NCBI RefSeq assembly: GCF_010727475.1
Contig: NZ_AP022567.1
Location: 3,286,001-3,350,000 of the forward strand
Length of the DNA: 64,000 nt
Source: Mycolicibacterium mageritense
GTDB taxonomy: Bacteria; Actinomycetota; Actinomycetes; Mycobacteriales; Mycobacteriaceae
Reading direction: 5' to 3'
The notes under the pieces were generated by a model, which worked only from the letters and a program-made list of their open reading frames with translations, had not been told where the DNA came from and searched no databases. Numbering within the stretch: the stretch's first letter is position 1; the number at the start of each line of letters is the position of its first letter. The translations under genes and the position numbers were made by a program. Positions 19,414 to 27,837 of this stretch are shown here, piece by piece.

Positions 19414-20562
19414 TCACCACTCCGCCACGGATCCGTCGGTGTGGCGCCAGACGGGGTTGCGCCAGCGGTGTCCTTCGGCCGCCCGCTCGGCCACGTAGTC
19501 TTCGTTGATCTCGATGCCGAGGCCGGGCCCCGACGGGATCCGCACCTGACCGTCGGCGTAGGTGAACACGGCCGGGTCCACGAGGTAGTCGAGGAGATCG
19601 TTGGTCGTGTTGTAGTGGATGCCGAGGCTCTGCTCCTGGATCGTGGCGTTGTAGCAGCCGGCGTCGATCTGCAGGCACGCGGCGAGCGCGATCGGTCCCA
19701 GTGGGCAGTGCAGCGCGAGTGCGACGTCATACGCCTCGGCCAGGTGCGCGATCTTGCGGGCCTCGGTGATGCCGCCGCAGTGCGACGGGTCGGGCTGGAT
19801 GATGTCGACCGCACCCGAGGCCAGGATCGTCTTGCAGTCCCAGCGGGAGAACAGCCGCTCGCCCAGTGCGATCGGGATGGGGGACTGGCGCAGCACGTCG
19901 ACGAACCCGTCGACGTGTTCGCTCAGCACTGGTTCCTCGACGAACATCAGCCGGTACGGTTCCAGTTCGCGCAGCAGCACTTTGGCCATGGGCTTGTGCA
20001 CGCGGCCGTGGAAGTCCACGCCGATGCCGATGTTGGGGCCTACGGCGTCGCGCACCGCCGCGACACTGGCCACGGCCCGGTCGACCTTGTCCCACGAGTC
20101 GACGTACTGCATCTCCTCGGTGCCGTTCATCTTGACCGCGGTGAACCCGAGGTCGACCACTTCTTTTGCGGCCCTGGCAGTTTCGGACGGCCGGTCGCCG
20201 CCGATCCACGAGTACACCTTGATCCGGTCGCGCACCCGGCCGCCGAGCAGCTCGTAGGTGGGCACACCGAATGCCTTGCCCTTGATGTCCCACAGCGCCT
20301 GGTCGATGCCGGCCAGGGCGCTCATGTGGATGCCGCCGCCACGGTAGAAGCCGCCGCGGTACAGCACGGTCCAGATGTCCTCGATCTGCGCCGGATCCTG
20401 CCCGATCAGATAGTCCGAAAGTTCCTCGACGGCGGCCGCGACGGTCGCGGCGCGGCCCTCGAGAACCGGTTCGCCCCAACCGATCAGGCCGTCGTCGGTT
20501 TCGATCCGCAGAAAGAGCCACCGCGGCGGCACGGTGTAGGTCTTGATCGACTTGATCTTCAT
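19414..20562 (-). CDS. dgoD: D-galactonate dehydratase
   Basis: 382 residues, enolase superfamily (mandelate racemase group). N-terminal capping domain MKIKSIKTYTVPPRWLF; metal ligands of the barrel lie in VDFHGRVHKP (Asp/His), FVEEPVLSEH (Glu) and ALGERLFSRW (Glu); the catalytic His is in QPDPSHCGGI/ALHCPLGPI. Length and motifs match DgoD closely. It converts D-galactonate to 2-dehydro-3-deoxy-D-galactonate. Start overlaps the dgoA stop (ATGA). Confidence 0.93.
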   Translation of the reverse strand: MKIKSIKTYTVPPRWLFLRIETDDGLIGWGEPVLEGRAATVAAAVEELSDYLIGQDPAQIEDIWTVLYRGGFYRGGGIHMSALAGIDQALWDIKGKAFGVPTYELLGGRVRDRIKVYSWIGGDRPSETARAAKEVVDLGFTAVKMNGTEEMQYVDSWDKVDRAVASVAAVRDAVGPNIGIGVDFHGRVHKPMAKVLLRELEPYRLMFVEEPVLSEHVDGFVDVLRQSPIPIALGERLFSRWDCKTILASGAVDIIQPDPSHCGGITEARKIAHLAEAYDVALALHCPLGPIALAACLQIDAGCYNATIQEQSLGIHYNTTNDLLDYLVDPAVFTYADGQVRIPSGPGLGIEINEDYVAERAAEGHRWRNPVWRHTDGSVAEW

Positions 20563-21167
20563 CGGGGGTTCCTCTCTGCCCAGATGCGTGCGAGTGTGCG
20601 GGCGCGCCGGCCGACGGTTTCGGCGTCGTCGCCCGGGCGGTACAGGCTCGATCCGAGTCCCGCGCCGCCGGCACCGGCGGCGGCCCAGTTGGCCAGGTTG
20701 TTCTCGTCGACGCCGCCGACCGGCAGCATCTCCACATCGGCGGGCAGCACCGCACGCCACGCCGACATCCCGGAGATGCCAACGGCGTCGGCCGGGAAGA
20801 GTTTGAGGCTGCGGGCTCCGGCGGCGACCGCGCGGAACGCCTCGGTCGGCGTGGCCACCCCGGGGTACGGGTGCAGGCCGCGCGAGACCGCGGCGGCGAT
20901 CACGTCGGGATCGGTGTTGGGCGCGACGATGATTCGGGCGCCTACGGACTGTGCGCGGTCGACGTCGTCGACCGTGAGCACCGTGCCCGCGCCGACCACA
21001 CCTGCGTCACCGGTCGCGGCGGCCAGCCGCTCGATGGAGTCGAACGGCTGCGGTGAGTTGAGTGGCACCTCGATCGCGGTGACGCCTGCCTCGACGAGCG
21101 CGCTGCCGATCGCCAGGATCTCGTCGGGGCGGATGCCGCGCAGGATTGCGACGAGCCCGGTTTTCAT
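20559..21167 (-). CDS. dgoA: 2-dehydro-3-deoxy-6-phosphogalactonate aldolase
   Basis: 202 residues, KDPG/KDPGal class I aldolase. The catalytic Glu region AIEVPLNSP, the phosphate-binding GAGTVLTVDD, and the Schiff-base lysine in RSLKLFPADAVG are visible. It cleaves KDPGal to pyruvate and glyceraldehyde-3-phosphate. Overlaps dgoK (upstream) and dgoD (downstream) by four bases each. Start at ATG 21167 (MKTGLVAILRG), where family homology begins. Confidence 0.92.
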   Translation of the reverse strand: MKTGLVAILRGIRPDEILAIGSALVEAGVTAIEVPLNSPQPFDSIERLAAATGDAGVVGAGTVLTVDDVDRAQSVGARIIVAPNTDPDVIAAAVSRGLHPYPGVATPTEAFRAVAAGARSLKLFPADAVGISGMSAWRAVLPADVEMLPVGGVDENNLANWAAAGAGGAGLGSSLYRPGDDAETVGRRARTLARIWAERNPR

Positions 21168-22111
21168 GAAACCTCCTCGGAATGTCGGGTCGGGCTGAGC
21201 AGCCCGCAGTCGGCGGCGATGGTCCACAGGCCGAGTGCGGCCGCGTCACCGGTGATCGACGCAGCGGGTGTGACGCCGTGCGCCGCGAATGCGGTGGAGT
21301 AGCGACGGCACAGCTCGGCGTTGCCGCACAGCACGATTCGCTGTTGCGGAAGGTGTTCGGGCAACAGGTGGCGTACTTCGTCGGCGATCAAGAGCCCGGA
21401 CACGTAATCGGGCAGGGCGCTTGGGGCGAGCTGATCGTCGAGCACCGCCGCTCGGGCCCCGAACAGTGCGGAGGCCAGCCCGCGGGACGGGTCGGCGGCC
21501 AGGCCCCGCGCGAAGGCTCCCTCGTCCGGGGCTGCGGCGGCCGCGGTCCGGGCGAGGATTCCGTGCTGCATGAGCAGCCCGTACAACTCGCCCGTCATCG
21601 CCGTGGTGAACGAGAGCACTTGGTGCGCACTGATTCTCACCCACTTGGTGTGTGTGCCGGGCAAGACCACGAGCAGGTCGTCGGCGTCGAGCATGCGCAG
21701 CACGCCGATCAGTTGTGTCTCCTCGCCGCGCATGACGTCGGTGCGGCCGTCGTGCTCGTAGCGCAGCCCCGGCACCAGATGCAGGATTCCGCGATCGTGC
21801 GGGACGGGCGTCAGGGCGGACGCGGCGATGGTCAGGTCGGTCGGCACCGTCAGGTACCCGGCCTCACGCCAGCCCTGGCTGCTGCCCACCATCCCGCATG
21901 CGATGGCGGGCACGTCCGGATGGGCTCCCAGCCAGTCGGAACACATGTCGGAGAAGGTCGCGGCGTAGTCCTCGACCCGCAGCAGGCCGCCGTCGCATAC
22001 GCGGGCATCGAGGATCTGGCCGTCGTCGCCGAGCAGCCACGCGCGCAACGCGGACGTGCCCCAGTCGAGGGCGACGAGCCGGGCCGGGCCCGGCTGTGGC
22101 GTGTCGTGCAT
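21164..22111 (-). CDS. dgoK: 2-dehydro-3-deoxygalactonokinase
   Basis: 315 residues from the ATG at 22111 (an ATG at 22123 is also in frame). DgoK signature at the N-terminus, ALDWGTSALRAWLL, and central LPGTHTKWVRI, both typical of the family, plus MTGELYGLLMQHGIL. It phosphorylates KDGal to KDPGal with ATP. First gene of the dgo operon, divergent from the IclR regulator. Confidence 0.92.
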   Translation of the reverse strand: MHDTPQPGPARLVALDWGTSALRAWLLGDDGQILDARVCDGGLLRVEDYAATFSDMCSDWLGAHPDVPAIACGMVGSSQGWREAGYLTVPTDLTIAASALTPVPHDRGILHLVPGLRYEHDGRTDVMRGEETQLIGVLRMLDADDLLVVLPGTHTKWVRISAHQVLSFTTAMTGELYGLLMQHGILARTAAAAAPDEGAFARGLAADPSRGLASALFGARAAVLDDQLAPSALPDYVSGLLIADEVRHLLPEHLPQQRIVLCGNAELCRRYSTAFAAHGVTPAASITGDAAALGLWTIAADCGLLSPTRHSEEVS

Positions 22112-22155
22112 CACAACCGCCAATATGCGGACCGTATCCCAAAATATCCAACAGA

Positions 22156-22172
22156 GTCCCTATATATGGGAC
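22156..22172. promoter_or_regulatory. Palindromic operator in the dgo divergent promoter
   Basis: GTCCCTATATATGGGAC lies 10 bp before the IclR start and about 45 bp before dgoK. Its 5-bp arms are perfect and its centre is AT-rich. A second related half, TATCCCAAAATATCC, lies just upstream (22135-22150). Position and symmetry fit the operator of the divergent IclR regulator and would let it control both itself and the dgo operon. Confidence 0.6.
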
Positions 22173-22181
22173 GCTGTGGGC

Positions 22182-22955
22182 ATGGCTGCGCCAACGGACA
22201 TCCCGCCCGGCACTCAGACCCTGGCCCGCGGACTGGCGGTGATCAGGGCTGTTGCCGACGGCGCGGGCGATCTCCGCACGCTCGTCGAGCACACCGGACT
22301 CGGCCGCAGCACAACGCACCGCCTCGTGCAGCTGTTGGTGCGGGAGGACTTCCTCCGGCATGTCGACGGCGGCTACCGGCTGGGCCCGGCACTCATCGAA
22401 CTCGGGTTCAAGGCGCTGCACGGCAACCCGCTGCCGGTGGTCGCGCGGCCCGTGCTGGAGGAGTTGTCCGCCCAGGTGCAGGACACCGTGCACCTCGGCG
22501 TGGTCGACGGCGACTCGGTGCTGTACCTGGAGAAGCTGCCGGGCTCCCGGGGTGCCGAGATGCGTTCGCGCGTCGGGCATCGGATGCCGCTGACCCGCAC
22601 GGGTGTGGGGATGGCCCTACTGCTGGACTCGCCGGATCGGTGGTCCGACACGTACGTCGCGGACGAGGATCGCGTCACGGTTCCCCTGGCCGGCAAGCGC
22701 GGTGACGTCGCGGAATTCTGCGCGCGGATGGCGGGCTACGCCAAGATGGGCGCCGCAATGGACCTGGAGGACAACGAACCCGGCATCCGGTGTGTCGCCG
22801 CGCCGGTGCGTGACGCGTCGAAGGCCATCGTCGGCGCGATCAGTGTTTCGGCGACCCGGCCGTACATGCCGGCCGCCCGGATGCGCGGTCTCGTGCCGGT
22901 AGTCCGGCGGGCCGCGGGACGCATCTCGTCGGCCATGGGATACCGGGATGGCTGA
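22182..22955 (+). CDS. IclR-family regulator of galactonate catabolism
   Basis: 257 residues. N-terminal winged helix LRTLVEHTGLGRSTTHRLVQ, and C-terminal effector domain with ELSAQVQDTVHLGVVDGDSV and SRVGHRMPLTRTGVGMALL. These are IclR features. Start at ATG 22182 (MAAPTDIPPG), downstream of the palindrome. Divergent from dgoK, so it is probably the repressor of the dgo genes, released by a pathway intermediate; inference from position. Confidence 0.88.
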   Translation: MAAPTDIPPGTQTLARGLAVIRAVADGAGDLRTLVEHTGLGRSTTHRLVQLLVREDFLRHVDGGYRLGPALIELGFKALHGNPLPVVARPVLEELSAQVQDTVHLGVVDGDSVLYLEKLPGSRGAEMRSRVGHRMPLTRTGVGMALLLDSPDRWSDTYVADEDRVTVPLAGKRGDVAEFCARMAGYAKMGAAMDLEDNEPGIRCVAAPVRDASKAIVGAISVSATRPYMPAARMRGLVPVVRRAAGRISSAMGYRDG

Positions 22956-22971
22956 CCCGCCCCAGCAACGC

Positions 22972-23275
22972 AAAAGCGGGCGACGTTCCGAACTGTGTTC
23001 GGCTCGTCGCCCGCTAGCACGGACTCCAGTTACCAAGCGTGCCTTGTGGGTTGCGTGGGTGGCCTCGGCGTCCTTGCGATGCGCTGCGGCTGCAACCCCA
23101 CCCAAGGGGCCGTCGTGGCCGTCCGCCTTCCCGCAATCACGCAGGCCCGCAACACTTTTGCCTATTCCGCGGCATGTGCTCCGCGTGGGTGCTGGAACCC
23201 GTGCTAGGGAGCCTGGTTCAGGAGATCTAGCCTTCTCTTCCGGCTATAACCTTGGCTTCGCCAAGCTTCCGTGGT
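22972..23275 (-). ncRNA. ms1: Ms1 / MTS2823 small RNA (RNA polymerase-binding)
   Basis: The intergenic region upstream of the HAD-phosphatase end and after the IclR gene holds no convincing protein gene but is rich in stems. In M. tuberculosis the abundant MTS2823 RNA lies between Rv3661 and Rv3662c, on the Rv3661 strand; this is the same position and strand. On the minus strand a TAGTAC -10-like element (23287-23282) would start transcription near 23275, and a strong hairpin plus TTTT ends it near 22972, giving about 304 nt, the length I recall for M. smegmatis Ms1. Ms1 binds RNA polymerase core without sigma and accumulates in stationary phase. Identification rests on synteny, length and promoter/terminator placement. 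Confidence 0.82.
22975..23015. terminator. Hairpin ending Ms1 RNA, possibly also IclR transcript
   Basis: Perfect 11-bp arms AGCGGGCGACG and CGTCGCCCGCT surround a 19-nt loop that itself contains TTCCGAACTGTGTTCGG. On the minus strand the stem is followed by TTTTGCG, the usual intrinsic-terminator form; on the plus strand it follows the IclR stop by about 20 bp. Confidence 0.8.
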
Positions 23276-23369
23276 TCCTTTGTACTACGTGACCACGGTC
23301 ACAGCAAGGCCCAAATCGGGTGAGATTCCTGATCGTTACTGCCGGGCCTCAGCTACTACGTCCGGTAGC

Positions 23370-24239
23370 TCAGAATGCGAAGCGGCGCAAGAGCGAATAC
23401 GTCAGCGCACCGGCTGCCAGCGCACTCATTCCGACCGCCGCGGTGGTCGCGACGGCGGCGCCCGACGGCGCGGGAATCCGGTCGCGCAGGGACACCGGTT
23501 TGGTGAACGTCTGCACGGGCCAGCCGCGGCTCGTGGCCTCCTTGCGCAGTGCCCGGTCCGGGTTGACCGCGGTGGGGTGGCCGACGGCCTCGAGCATCGG
23601 GATGTCGGTCACCGAATCGGAGTAGGCGTAGCAGTGGTCGAGCGCGTAGCCCTCGCGCGCGGCGAGCGCACGGATGGCCTCGACCTTGCCCTCGCCGTAG
23701 CAGTAGAACGCGATCTCGCCCGTGTAGCGGCCGTCTTCGACCACCATGCGCGTGGCCATGGCGTGTGTCGCACCGAGCGCCCTGGCGATGGGCGCGACGA
23801 TCTCCTCGCCCGAGGCCGAGACCACGACGACGTCGCGGCCGCACAGCTTGTGGTCGGCGATCAGTTCGGCCGCCTCGGCGAACACCAGCGGATCGACGAT
23901 GTCGTGCAGGGTCTCTCCGACGATCGACTTGACCTGCTCGACGTCCCAGCCCGCGCACATGTTGGTGATGTAGCTGCGCATGCGGTCCATCTGGTCGTGG
24001 TCGGCACCCGACATCAGAAACAGGAACTGCGCATAGGTGGACTTGAGCACCGCCCGGCGGTTCAGCAGACCCTGGTCGAAGAACGGTTTGCTGAATGCCA
24101 GGGTGCTCGACTTGGCGATCACTGTTTTGTCGAGGTCGAAGAACGCTGCGGTGCGTACCGGCCGACCGGCCTGGTGCCATGGTTGCGGCTCGATCGATTC
24201 CCCGGCAATCCGATCGGATGCGGTCACGATTGCCAGCAT
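23370..24239 (-). CDS. HAD-family phosphatase, SerB-like (Rv3661 ortholog)
   Basis: 289 residues from ATG 24239 (the frame is open further upstream). HAD motif I FFDLDKTVI, motif II VVVSASGEE, motif III/IV AYSDSVTDIPMLEAVG are present, with the C1 cap typical of HAD-IB phosphoserine-phosphatase-like proteins. A C-terminal hydrophobic stretch (AAVATTAAVGMSALAAGALT) suggests membrane association. Substrate unknown. In M. tuberculosis this protein has also been described as inhibitor of morphological differentiation-like; position between 6C RNA and Ms1 is conserved. Confidence 0.88.
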   Translation of the reverse strand: MLAIVTASDRIAGESIEPQPWHQAGRPVRTAAFFDLDKTVIAKSSTLAFSKPFFDQGLLNRRAVLKSTYAQFLFLMSGADHDQMDRMRSYITNMCAGWDVEQVKSIVGETLHDIVDPLVFAEAAELIADHKLCGRDVVVVSASGEEIVAPIARALGATHAMATRMVVEDGRYTGEIAFYCYGEGKVEAIRALAAREGYALDHCYAYSDSVTDIPMLEAVGHPTAVNPDRALRKEATSRGWPVQTFTKPVSLRDRIPAPSGAAVATTAAVGMSALAAGALTYSLLRRFAF

Positions 24240-24349
24240 AGAGGCACGTCCGCGACCGTATTCGGGTCGCCGGACAAAACGGCCCCTGACGGGACGTTCT
24301 GCCTGCGCGCATTTTGAATACACGCGTTGTTAGCCCACAGCGTCATCTC

Positions 24350-24380
24350 TTGCGTATTCGGGCAGTTCCGTGTGTATAGT
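24350..24380 (+). promoter_or_regulatory. Promoter of 6C RNA
   Basis: TTGCGT (24350-24355) and TATAGT (24375-24380) with 19 bp between them resemble SigA -35/-10 boxes. The -10 is an extended TGTGTATAGT. Transcription would begin about 6-8 bases later, directly upstream of the 6C stem-loops. Confidence 0.65.
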
Positions 24381-24385
24381 GAGCA

Positions 24386-24480
24386 TTACTCGGCTTATGC
24401 CGAGGTGCATCAGCCCGACCCCCCGGGGCTGATACACGACGACCTCCGCCTCCTCCCCCCCTGGCGGGGGTCGTCTCTTT
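24386..24480 (+). ncRNA. 6C: 6C small RNA (B11)
   Basis: Two stem-loops each expose a run of six or more C residues: GCATCAGCCCGACCCCCCGG with its closing arm GGGCTGAT, and a second stem closed by GACGACC/GGTCGTC with CCCCCC in the loop, followed by a TCTTT tail. That is the defining architecture of the actinobacterial 6C RNA. Its place between the SerB-like gene and ssd matches B11 in M. tuberculosis. C-rich loops are thought to pair with G-rich ribosome binding sites of target mRNAs. Confidence 0.92.
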
Positions 24481-24673
24481 ATGTGGGGACGTCTTCAAAT
24501 CCGGTTCGCGGGCCCCGGCAAGAATGCCGCTCCGCCGCGGCCGGTTGGTTGCGGAACACCGTTTTCAGTGCCGCTCTCACAGTCGGTTCACGGGTTATCC
24601 CCAGGTTGGATTTCATCCACAATCGGCGAATCGACGATGGCGCGGTGTCGGTCGTCGGCCGCAGGGTTGGCAC

Positions 24674-25735
24674 ATGGCCGTTACGCCCAATGCGGTCCTC
24701 GCCCTCATCGGCGAGGCGCCCCTACTCGACGACGTGGCGCGCGTGGCCGCGGCCGCCGGTGTTCGGGTGGTGCATGTCGACGAGCCGTCCAGCCGCAAGG
24801 TGTGGGCGGGAGCCGCCGCCGTGGTGCTGGACGCGTCCGCTGCCAGGAGGTGTGTCGAGCGGGCACTACCGCGCCGCGACCGGGTGATCCTCGTCGGGCA
24901 CGCCGCCCCGGGGCCTGCGGACTGGCAGGCCGCGGTCGCCATCGGCGCGCAGCACGTGGTGACGCTGCCGGCGCAGGGTGCCGACCTGGTGGCCGTGTTG
25001 TCCGACGCCGCGCTCCCGGACGACGCGCGGCGCGGGCCCGTGATCGCGGTCGTCGGGGCCAGGGGCGGCGCCGGGGCTTCGGTGTTCGCGGCCGCGCTCG
25101 CGCAGTGCGCGGGTGAGGCGCTGCTGGTCGACGCCGATCCGTGGAGCGGTGGCATCGACCTGGTCATGGGGTGCGAGGACGAGCCAGGGCTGCGGTGGCC
25201 CGATCTCGCACTGCAGGGCGGCAGGCTCGCCTACCCCGCGCTGCGGGACGCCCTGCCGCACCGGCACGGGGTGAGCGTGCTGTCCAGCGGCCGGGTCGCC
25301 GCCGACATCGACGCAGGCCCGCTCGGCGCGGTGCTCGACGCGGGCTGTCGGGGCGGCGCGACGGTGGTGTGCGACGTTCCGCGGCGCTGCACCACGGCGG
25401 CCGAGATCGCGATCGAGACAGCCGATCTCGTCGTCGTGGTGACCCCGGCCGATGTGCGGTCGTGCGCCGCGGCGGCCGCTGCCCGGCCATGGGTCACGAG
25501 CTGTAATCCCAACGCCGGGTTGGTGGTACGCGGCCCGGCGCCCGGCGGGCTGCGCGCCGCCGAGGTGGCCCACATCGTCGACCTACCGCTTCTGGTGGCG
25601 ATGCGGCCGCAACCGGGCATCGCCGACGTTCTGGAACGCGGCGGGCTGCGGGTGCGGCGCCGGTCCCCGCTCGCATCGTCCGCGCGCCGGGTGCTCGCGG
25701 TCCTCGACGGGCATGGCGGGCTGGTGGCGGCATGA
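24674..25735 (+). CDS. ssd: Septum-site-determining protein Ssd (CpaE/MinD-like)
   Basis: 353 residues from ATG 24674. The N-terminal receiver-like half has no clear phospho-acceptor. The C-terminal MinD/ParA fold has a degenerate Walker A, VVGARGGAGASVFAAALA, in which the usual Lys-Ser/Thr is replaced by Ala-Ser, and LLVDADPWSGGIDL follows. Ssd is the first gene of the mycobacterial tad-like cluster; its ATGA stop overlaps tadA. Overproduction of Ssd in M. tuberculosis is known to inhibit septation; the CpaE resemblance suggests positioning of the Flp pilus machine. Confidence 0.92.
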   Translation: MAVTPNAVLALIGEAPLLDDVARVAAAAGVRVVHVDEPSSRKVWAGAAAVVLDASAARRCVERALPRRDRVILVGHAAPGPADWQAAVAIGAQHVVTLPAQGADLVAVLSDAALPDDARRGPVIAVVGARGGAGASVFAAALAQCAGEALLVDADPWSGGIDLVMGCEDEPGLRWPDLALQGGRLAYPALRDALPHRHGVSVLSSGRVAADIDAGPLGAVLDAGCRGGATVVCDVPRRCTTAAEIAIETADLVVVVTPADVRSCAAAAAARPWVTSCNPNAGLVVRGPAPGGLRAAEVAHIVDLPLLVAMRPQPGIADVLERGGLRVRRRSPLASSARRVLAVLDGHGGLVAA

Positions 25736-26343
25736 GCGGGTCACTGATCGAGCGCGTGCGGGAACGGCTCGTGGCCGAGGCCGCGCCGCTGAATCCGGGC
25801 GCCGTCGCGGCGGCGATCCGGGCTGAATCCGGCGGCCTGCTCGGCGACACCGAAGTGCTCGACAACCTTCGCGTGCTGCAGACCGAGCTGACGGGCGCCG
25901 GGATCCTCGAACCGCTGCTGTGCGCGGACGGCACCACCGACGTGTTGGTCACCGCGCCCGACGCGGTGTGGGTGGACGACGGTGCCGGCCTGCGACGCAG
26001 CGCTGTTCGTTTCCCGGACGAGGCCGCGGTGCGCCGGCTCGCGCAGCGGTTCGCGCTGCTGGCCGGCCGCCGCCTCGACGAGGCCCAACCATGGGTCGAC
26101 GGCCAGCTCACCGGTCTCGGTGCGGTCACTGTGCGCCTGCACGCCGTGCTGCCACCGGTGGCGGCCGGCGGTACCTGCCTGTCGCTGCGCGTGCTGCGGC
26201 CCGCGACACAAGACCTGGCCGCGCTCACCGCATCCGGGGCCATCGCGCCGGATGCCGCCGCACTCCTTCGCGAGATCATCCGCGCCAGGCTGGCATTTCT
26301 CATCTCGGGCGGCACCGGGGCAGGCAACACGGCATCACACTAA
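25732..26343 (+). pseudogene. tadA: tadA, 5' fragment (Flp pilus ATPase) cut inside Walker A
   Basis: Encodes the N-terminal domain and the start of the secretion ATPase domain of TadA/CpaF (Rv3659c ortholog). The frame reads LISGGTGAG and then, instead of K-T-T-L-L, continues NTASH-stop inside element 1. The first 596 bases to 26327 are native. TadA powers assembly of the Flp pilus at the cytoplasmic membrane; without Walker A Lys, Walker B and the arginine region this fragment cannot bind ATP. The remaining parts are at 37855-38239 and 50103-50282. Joining the first two pieces gives 981 bases, an exact 327 codons, with the AAG lysine codon restored across the junction. Confidence 0.93.
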
Positions 26344-26345
26344 AG
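26310..26345. other. attL of element 1, in the tadA Walker A codons
   Basis: Left junction of the serine-integrase element. Host sequence ggggcaggcAA ends at the dinucleotide 26326-26327, after which element sequence begins (cacggcatcacac). The AA is shared with attR and is the likely crossover dinucleotide. attB is therefore the conserved P-loop coding sequence. Confidence 0.8.
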
Positions 26346-26361
26346 ACACGGCAGCGGAGGG

Positions 26362-26385
26362 AACGACTGGTGGCGACCAGTCGTT
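26362..26385. repeat. Perfect hairpin just inside attL
   Basis: AACGACTGGT-ggcg-ACCAGTCGTT: perfect 10-bp arms with a 4-base loop, 35 bp inside the element. It could terminate tadA transcription that reads into the element, or be a protein-binding site next to the attachment site. No U-tract follows. Confidence 0.7.
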
Positions 26386-26492
26386 ACGCTAATAAATAGC
26401 GACGCGCCGTATAACACGAGTCGCAGACGTTAAGAGGGGACCGCGAGTAGCTTTGGTTAACCTTCGTGGGTCAGAGCGATGGAAGGGATAGG

Positions 26493-27263
26493 GTGGCAGA
26501 CGCTGGGCCTGGACGGACTGAGTATCCGAACCCGCCAATAGTGGAGGTCGTTTGTCAGGTGACTTTCGCTGATGCGGTGCCGTGGTCTGTAGCGTCTCCC
26601 GGCCTGCTGTGGACAGCGATCAGAGATGAGTACCCGTCCGAGCCCAATGCCCTCGGTGGTGGCGTAGAGGCCTCATTTGGTCAAACGCAAGGTCAAAATG
26701 AGGTCAGAGTAAATCAGCAGGCGCCGCGGTACGTCTTCTCGAATTCCGACCAGAACCGCCGCGTCGTGACCAACGGGTCTTGCCTGAGCGTGAACGGATT
26801 GGCACCATACGAAAAGTGGCCAAGTCTAGCGGCCCGCTTCGCAAAGGCTATTGATGCGTTTAGTACGACCATCGCTAGTTTCGTGCCCGAATCGGTGAGT
26901 ATTCGGTACATCAACCGAGTAGTCATCCCAGAGAGTCGATTCGACCTCGATGATTACTTTAACGTGCCGATTTTTAAGTCGCACCAAGAGGGGGCGCTAT
27001 TGCAGCAGCTCGTCGCAAGGTCGAGAACTTTTGTCCCCGACACATCAGTACAAACCACCATCACATTCGCGAGTGCCGACGACCAAACTGAGCATGAATC
27101 GTCCTTCGTACTCGACATTGAGCTGGTACAGCCGGTGCAGCCTGATGCGCAAGCGGATGATCTGCTCAGTGTGGCCGAGAAGCTGCACGTGCTAGAAAAC
27201 CGCGAATTCGAGTCCAGTATTACCGCAAAGACAAGAGAGCTGTTCTATGGCAACGATCGCTAA
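26493..27263 (+). CDS. TIGR04255-family protein, first gene of unknown three-gene module
   Basis: 256 residues. The N-terminal EYPNPPIVEVVCQVTF and a central SIRYINRVVIPE region match the pattern of TIGR04255 proteins (uncharacterised, often in mobile DNA). The C-terminal part has TTITFASADDQTEHESSFVLDIELV and ends in a helix (VAEKLHVLENREFESSITAKTRELFYG). GTG at 26493 is chosen because GGAAGGG lies just upstream; a GTG at 26466 is also in frame but has no ribosome binding site. No catalytic motif is recognised. Base composition is visibly more AT-rich than the chromosome, which indicates recent acquisition. It overlaps the next gene by 17 bases. A role in phage defence or interference is inference from location on a satellite-like element. 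Confidence 0.8.
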   Translation: MADAGPGRTEYPNPPIVEVVCQVTFADAVPWSVASPGLLWTAIRDEYPSEPNALGGGVEASFGQTQGQNEVRVNQQAPRYVFSNSDQNRRVVTNGSCLSVNGLAPYEKWPSLAARFAKAIDAFSTTIASFVPESVSIRYINRVVIPESRFDLDDYFNVPIFKSHQEGALLQQLVARSRTFVPDTSVQTTITFASADDQTEHESSFVLDIELVQPVQPDAQADDLLSVAEKLHVLENREFESSITAKTRELFYGNDR

Positions 27264-27831
27264 GCGTCACGATGCGTTCGCGGCTGACGACACTCCGACT
27301 CGCGAGGCGCAGCCTACGTACTTGGATGCATTGACCTTCCTCGATGAGTTCGATAGCCCGGCTGATACGACCGGAGTAATCCACGCATCCCACGCACACA
27401 CCACCTCGCTTTGGGTGTGGGGGCTGCAGCGGAGAGCCGCCGAAATTGTGAGTGAAACACTGGCGGCGCCTGCCCTTCCAGCACTTCCACCTGGACTTTT
27501 GGAGCACATCAATGTTCGGTGGCACACGGTGGGAAATGTGCTTGGGCGCTGCGACTTCCGAAGTGTCCCGCTTCCTGGTTTCGACCGCGCCTTCGAATCG
27601 CTCTCAGCGCTGTATCGCGACGTGTACGGGTTCATGCATCCATCGTCGGATTCTTTCTTGGAGCACAGATGTGACGACGGTGAGGATGACTTGGAGAGCG
27701 TCACATATGCCGACGTTGATTACACCCCGCGGTCGCGCACGTATCTAGATGTCGGAGTCAGCATCAATATCCATGGCAGGTCGGTGTCACGGCGCTACTC
27801 CGACGATGACGCAGAAACTTGGGAACCCTAG
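27247..27831 (+). CDS. Unknown protein, second gene of the module
   Basis: 194 residues starting MATIAKRHDAFAADDTP; ATG start with AAGAGAG upstream, inside the 3' end of the previous gene. I do not recognise the family. Visible: an early acidic segment, a Trp-rich SLWVWGLQRR, and an acidic patch HRCDDGEDDLESVTYADVDY. There is no membrane segment or signal peptide. Codon use is AT-richer than neighbours, like the genes either side. Coupled translation with the TIGR04255 gene suggests partner proteins. Confidence 0.75.
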   Translation: MATIAKRHDAFAADDTPTREAQPTYLDALTFLDEFDSPADTTGVIHASHAHTTSLWVWGLQRRAAEIVSETLAAPALPALPPGLLEHINVRWHTVGNVLGRCDFRSVPLPGFDRAFESLSALYRDVYGFMHPSSDSFLEHRCDDGEDDLESVTYADVDYTPRSRTYLDVGVSINIHGRSVSRRYSDDDAETWEP

Positions 27832-27837
27832 CTGGCA

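Noticed and set aside
22972..23360. RNase P RNA or tmRNA in the structured intergenic region
   Set aside because: Conserved RNase P and tmRNA sequence blocks are absent; position, strand and length fit Ms1/MTS2823.
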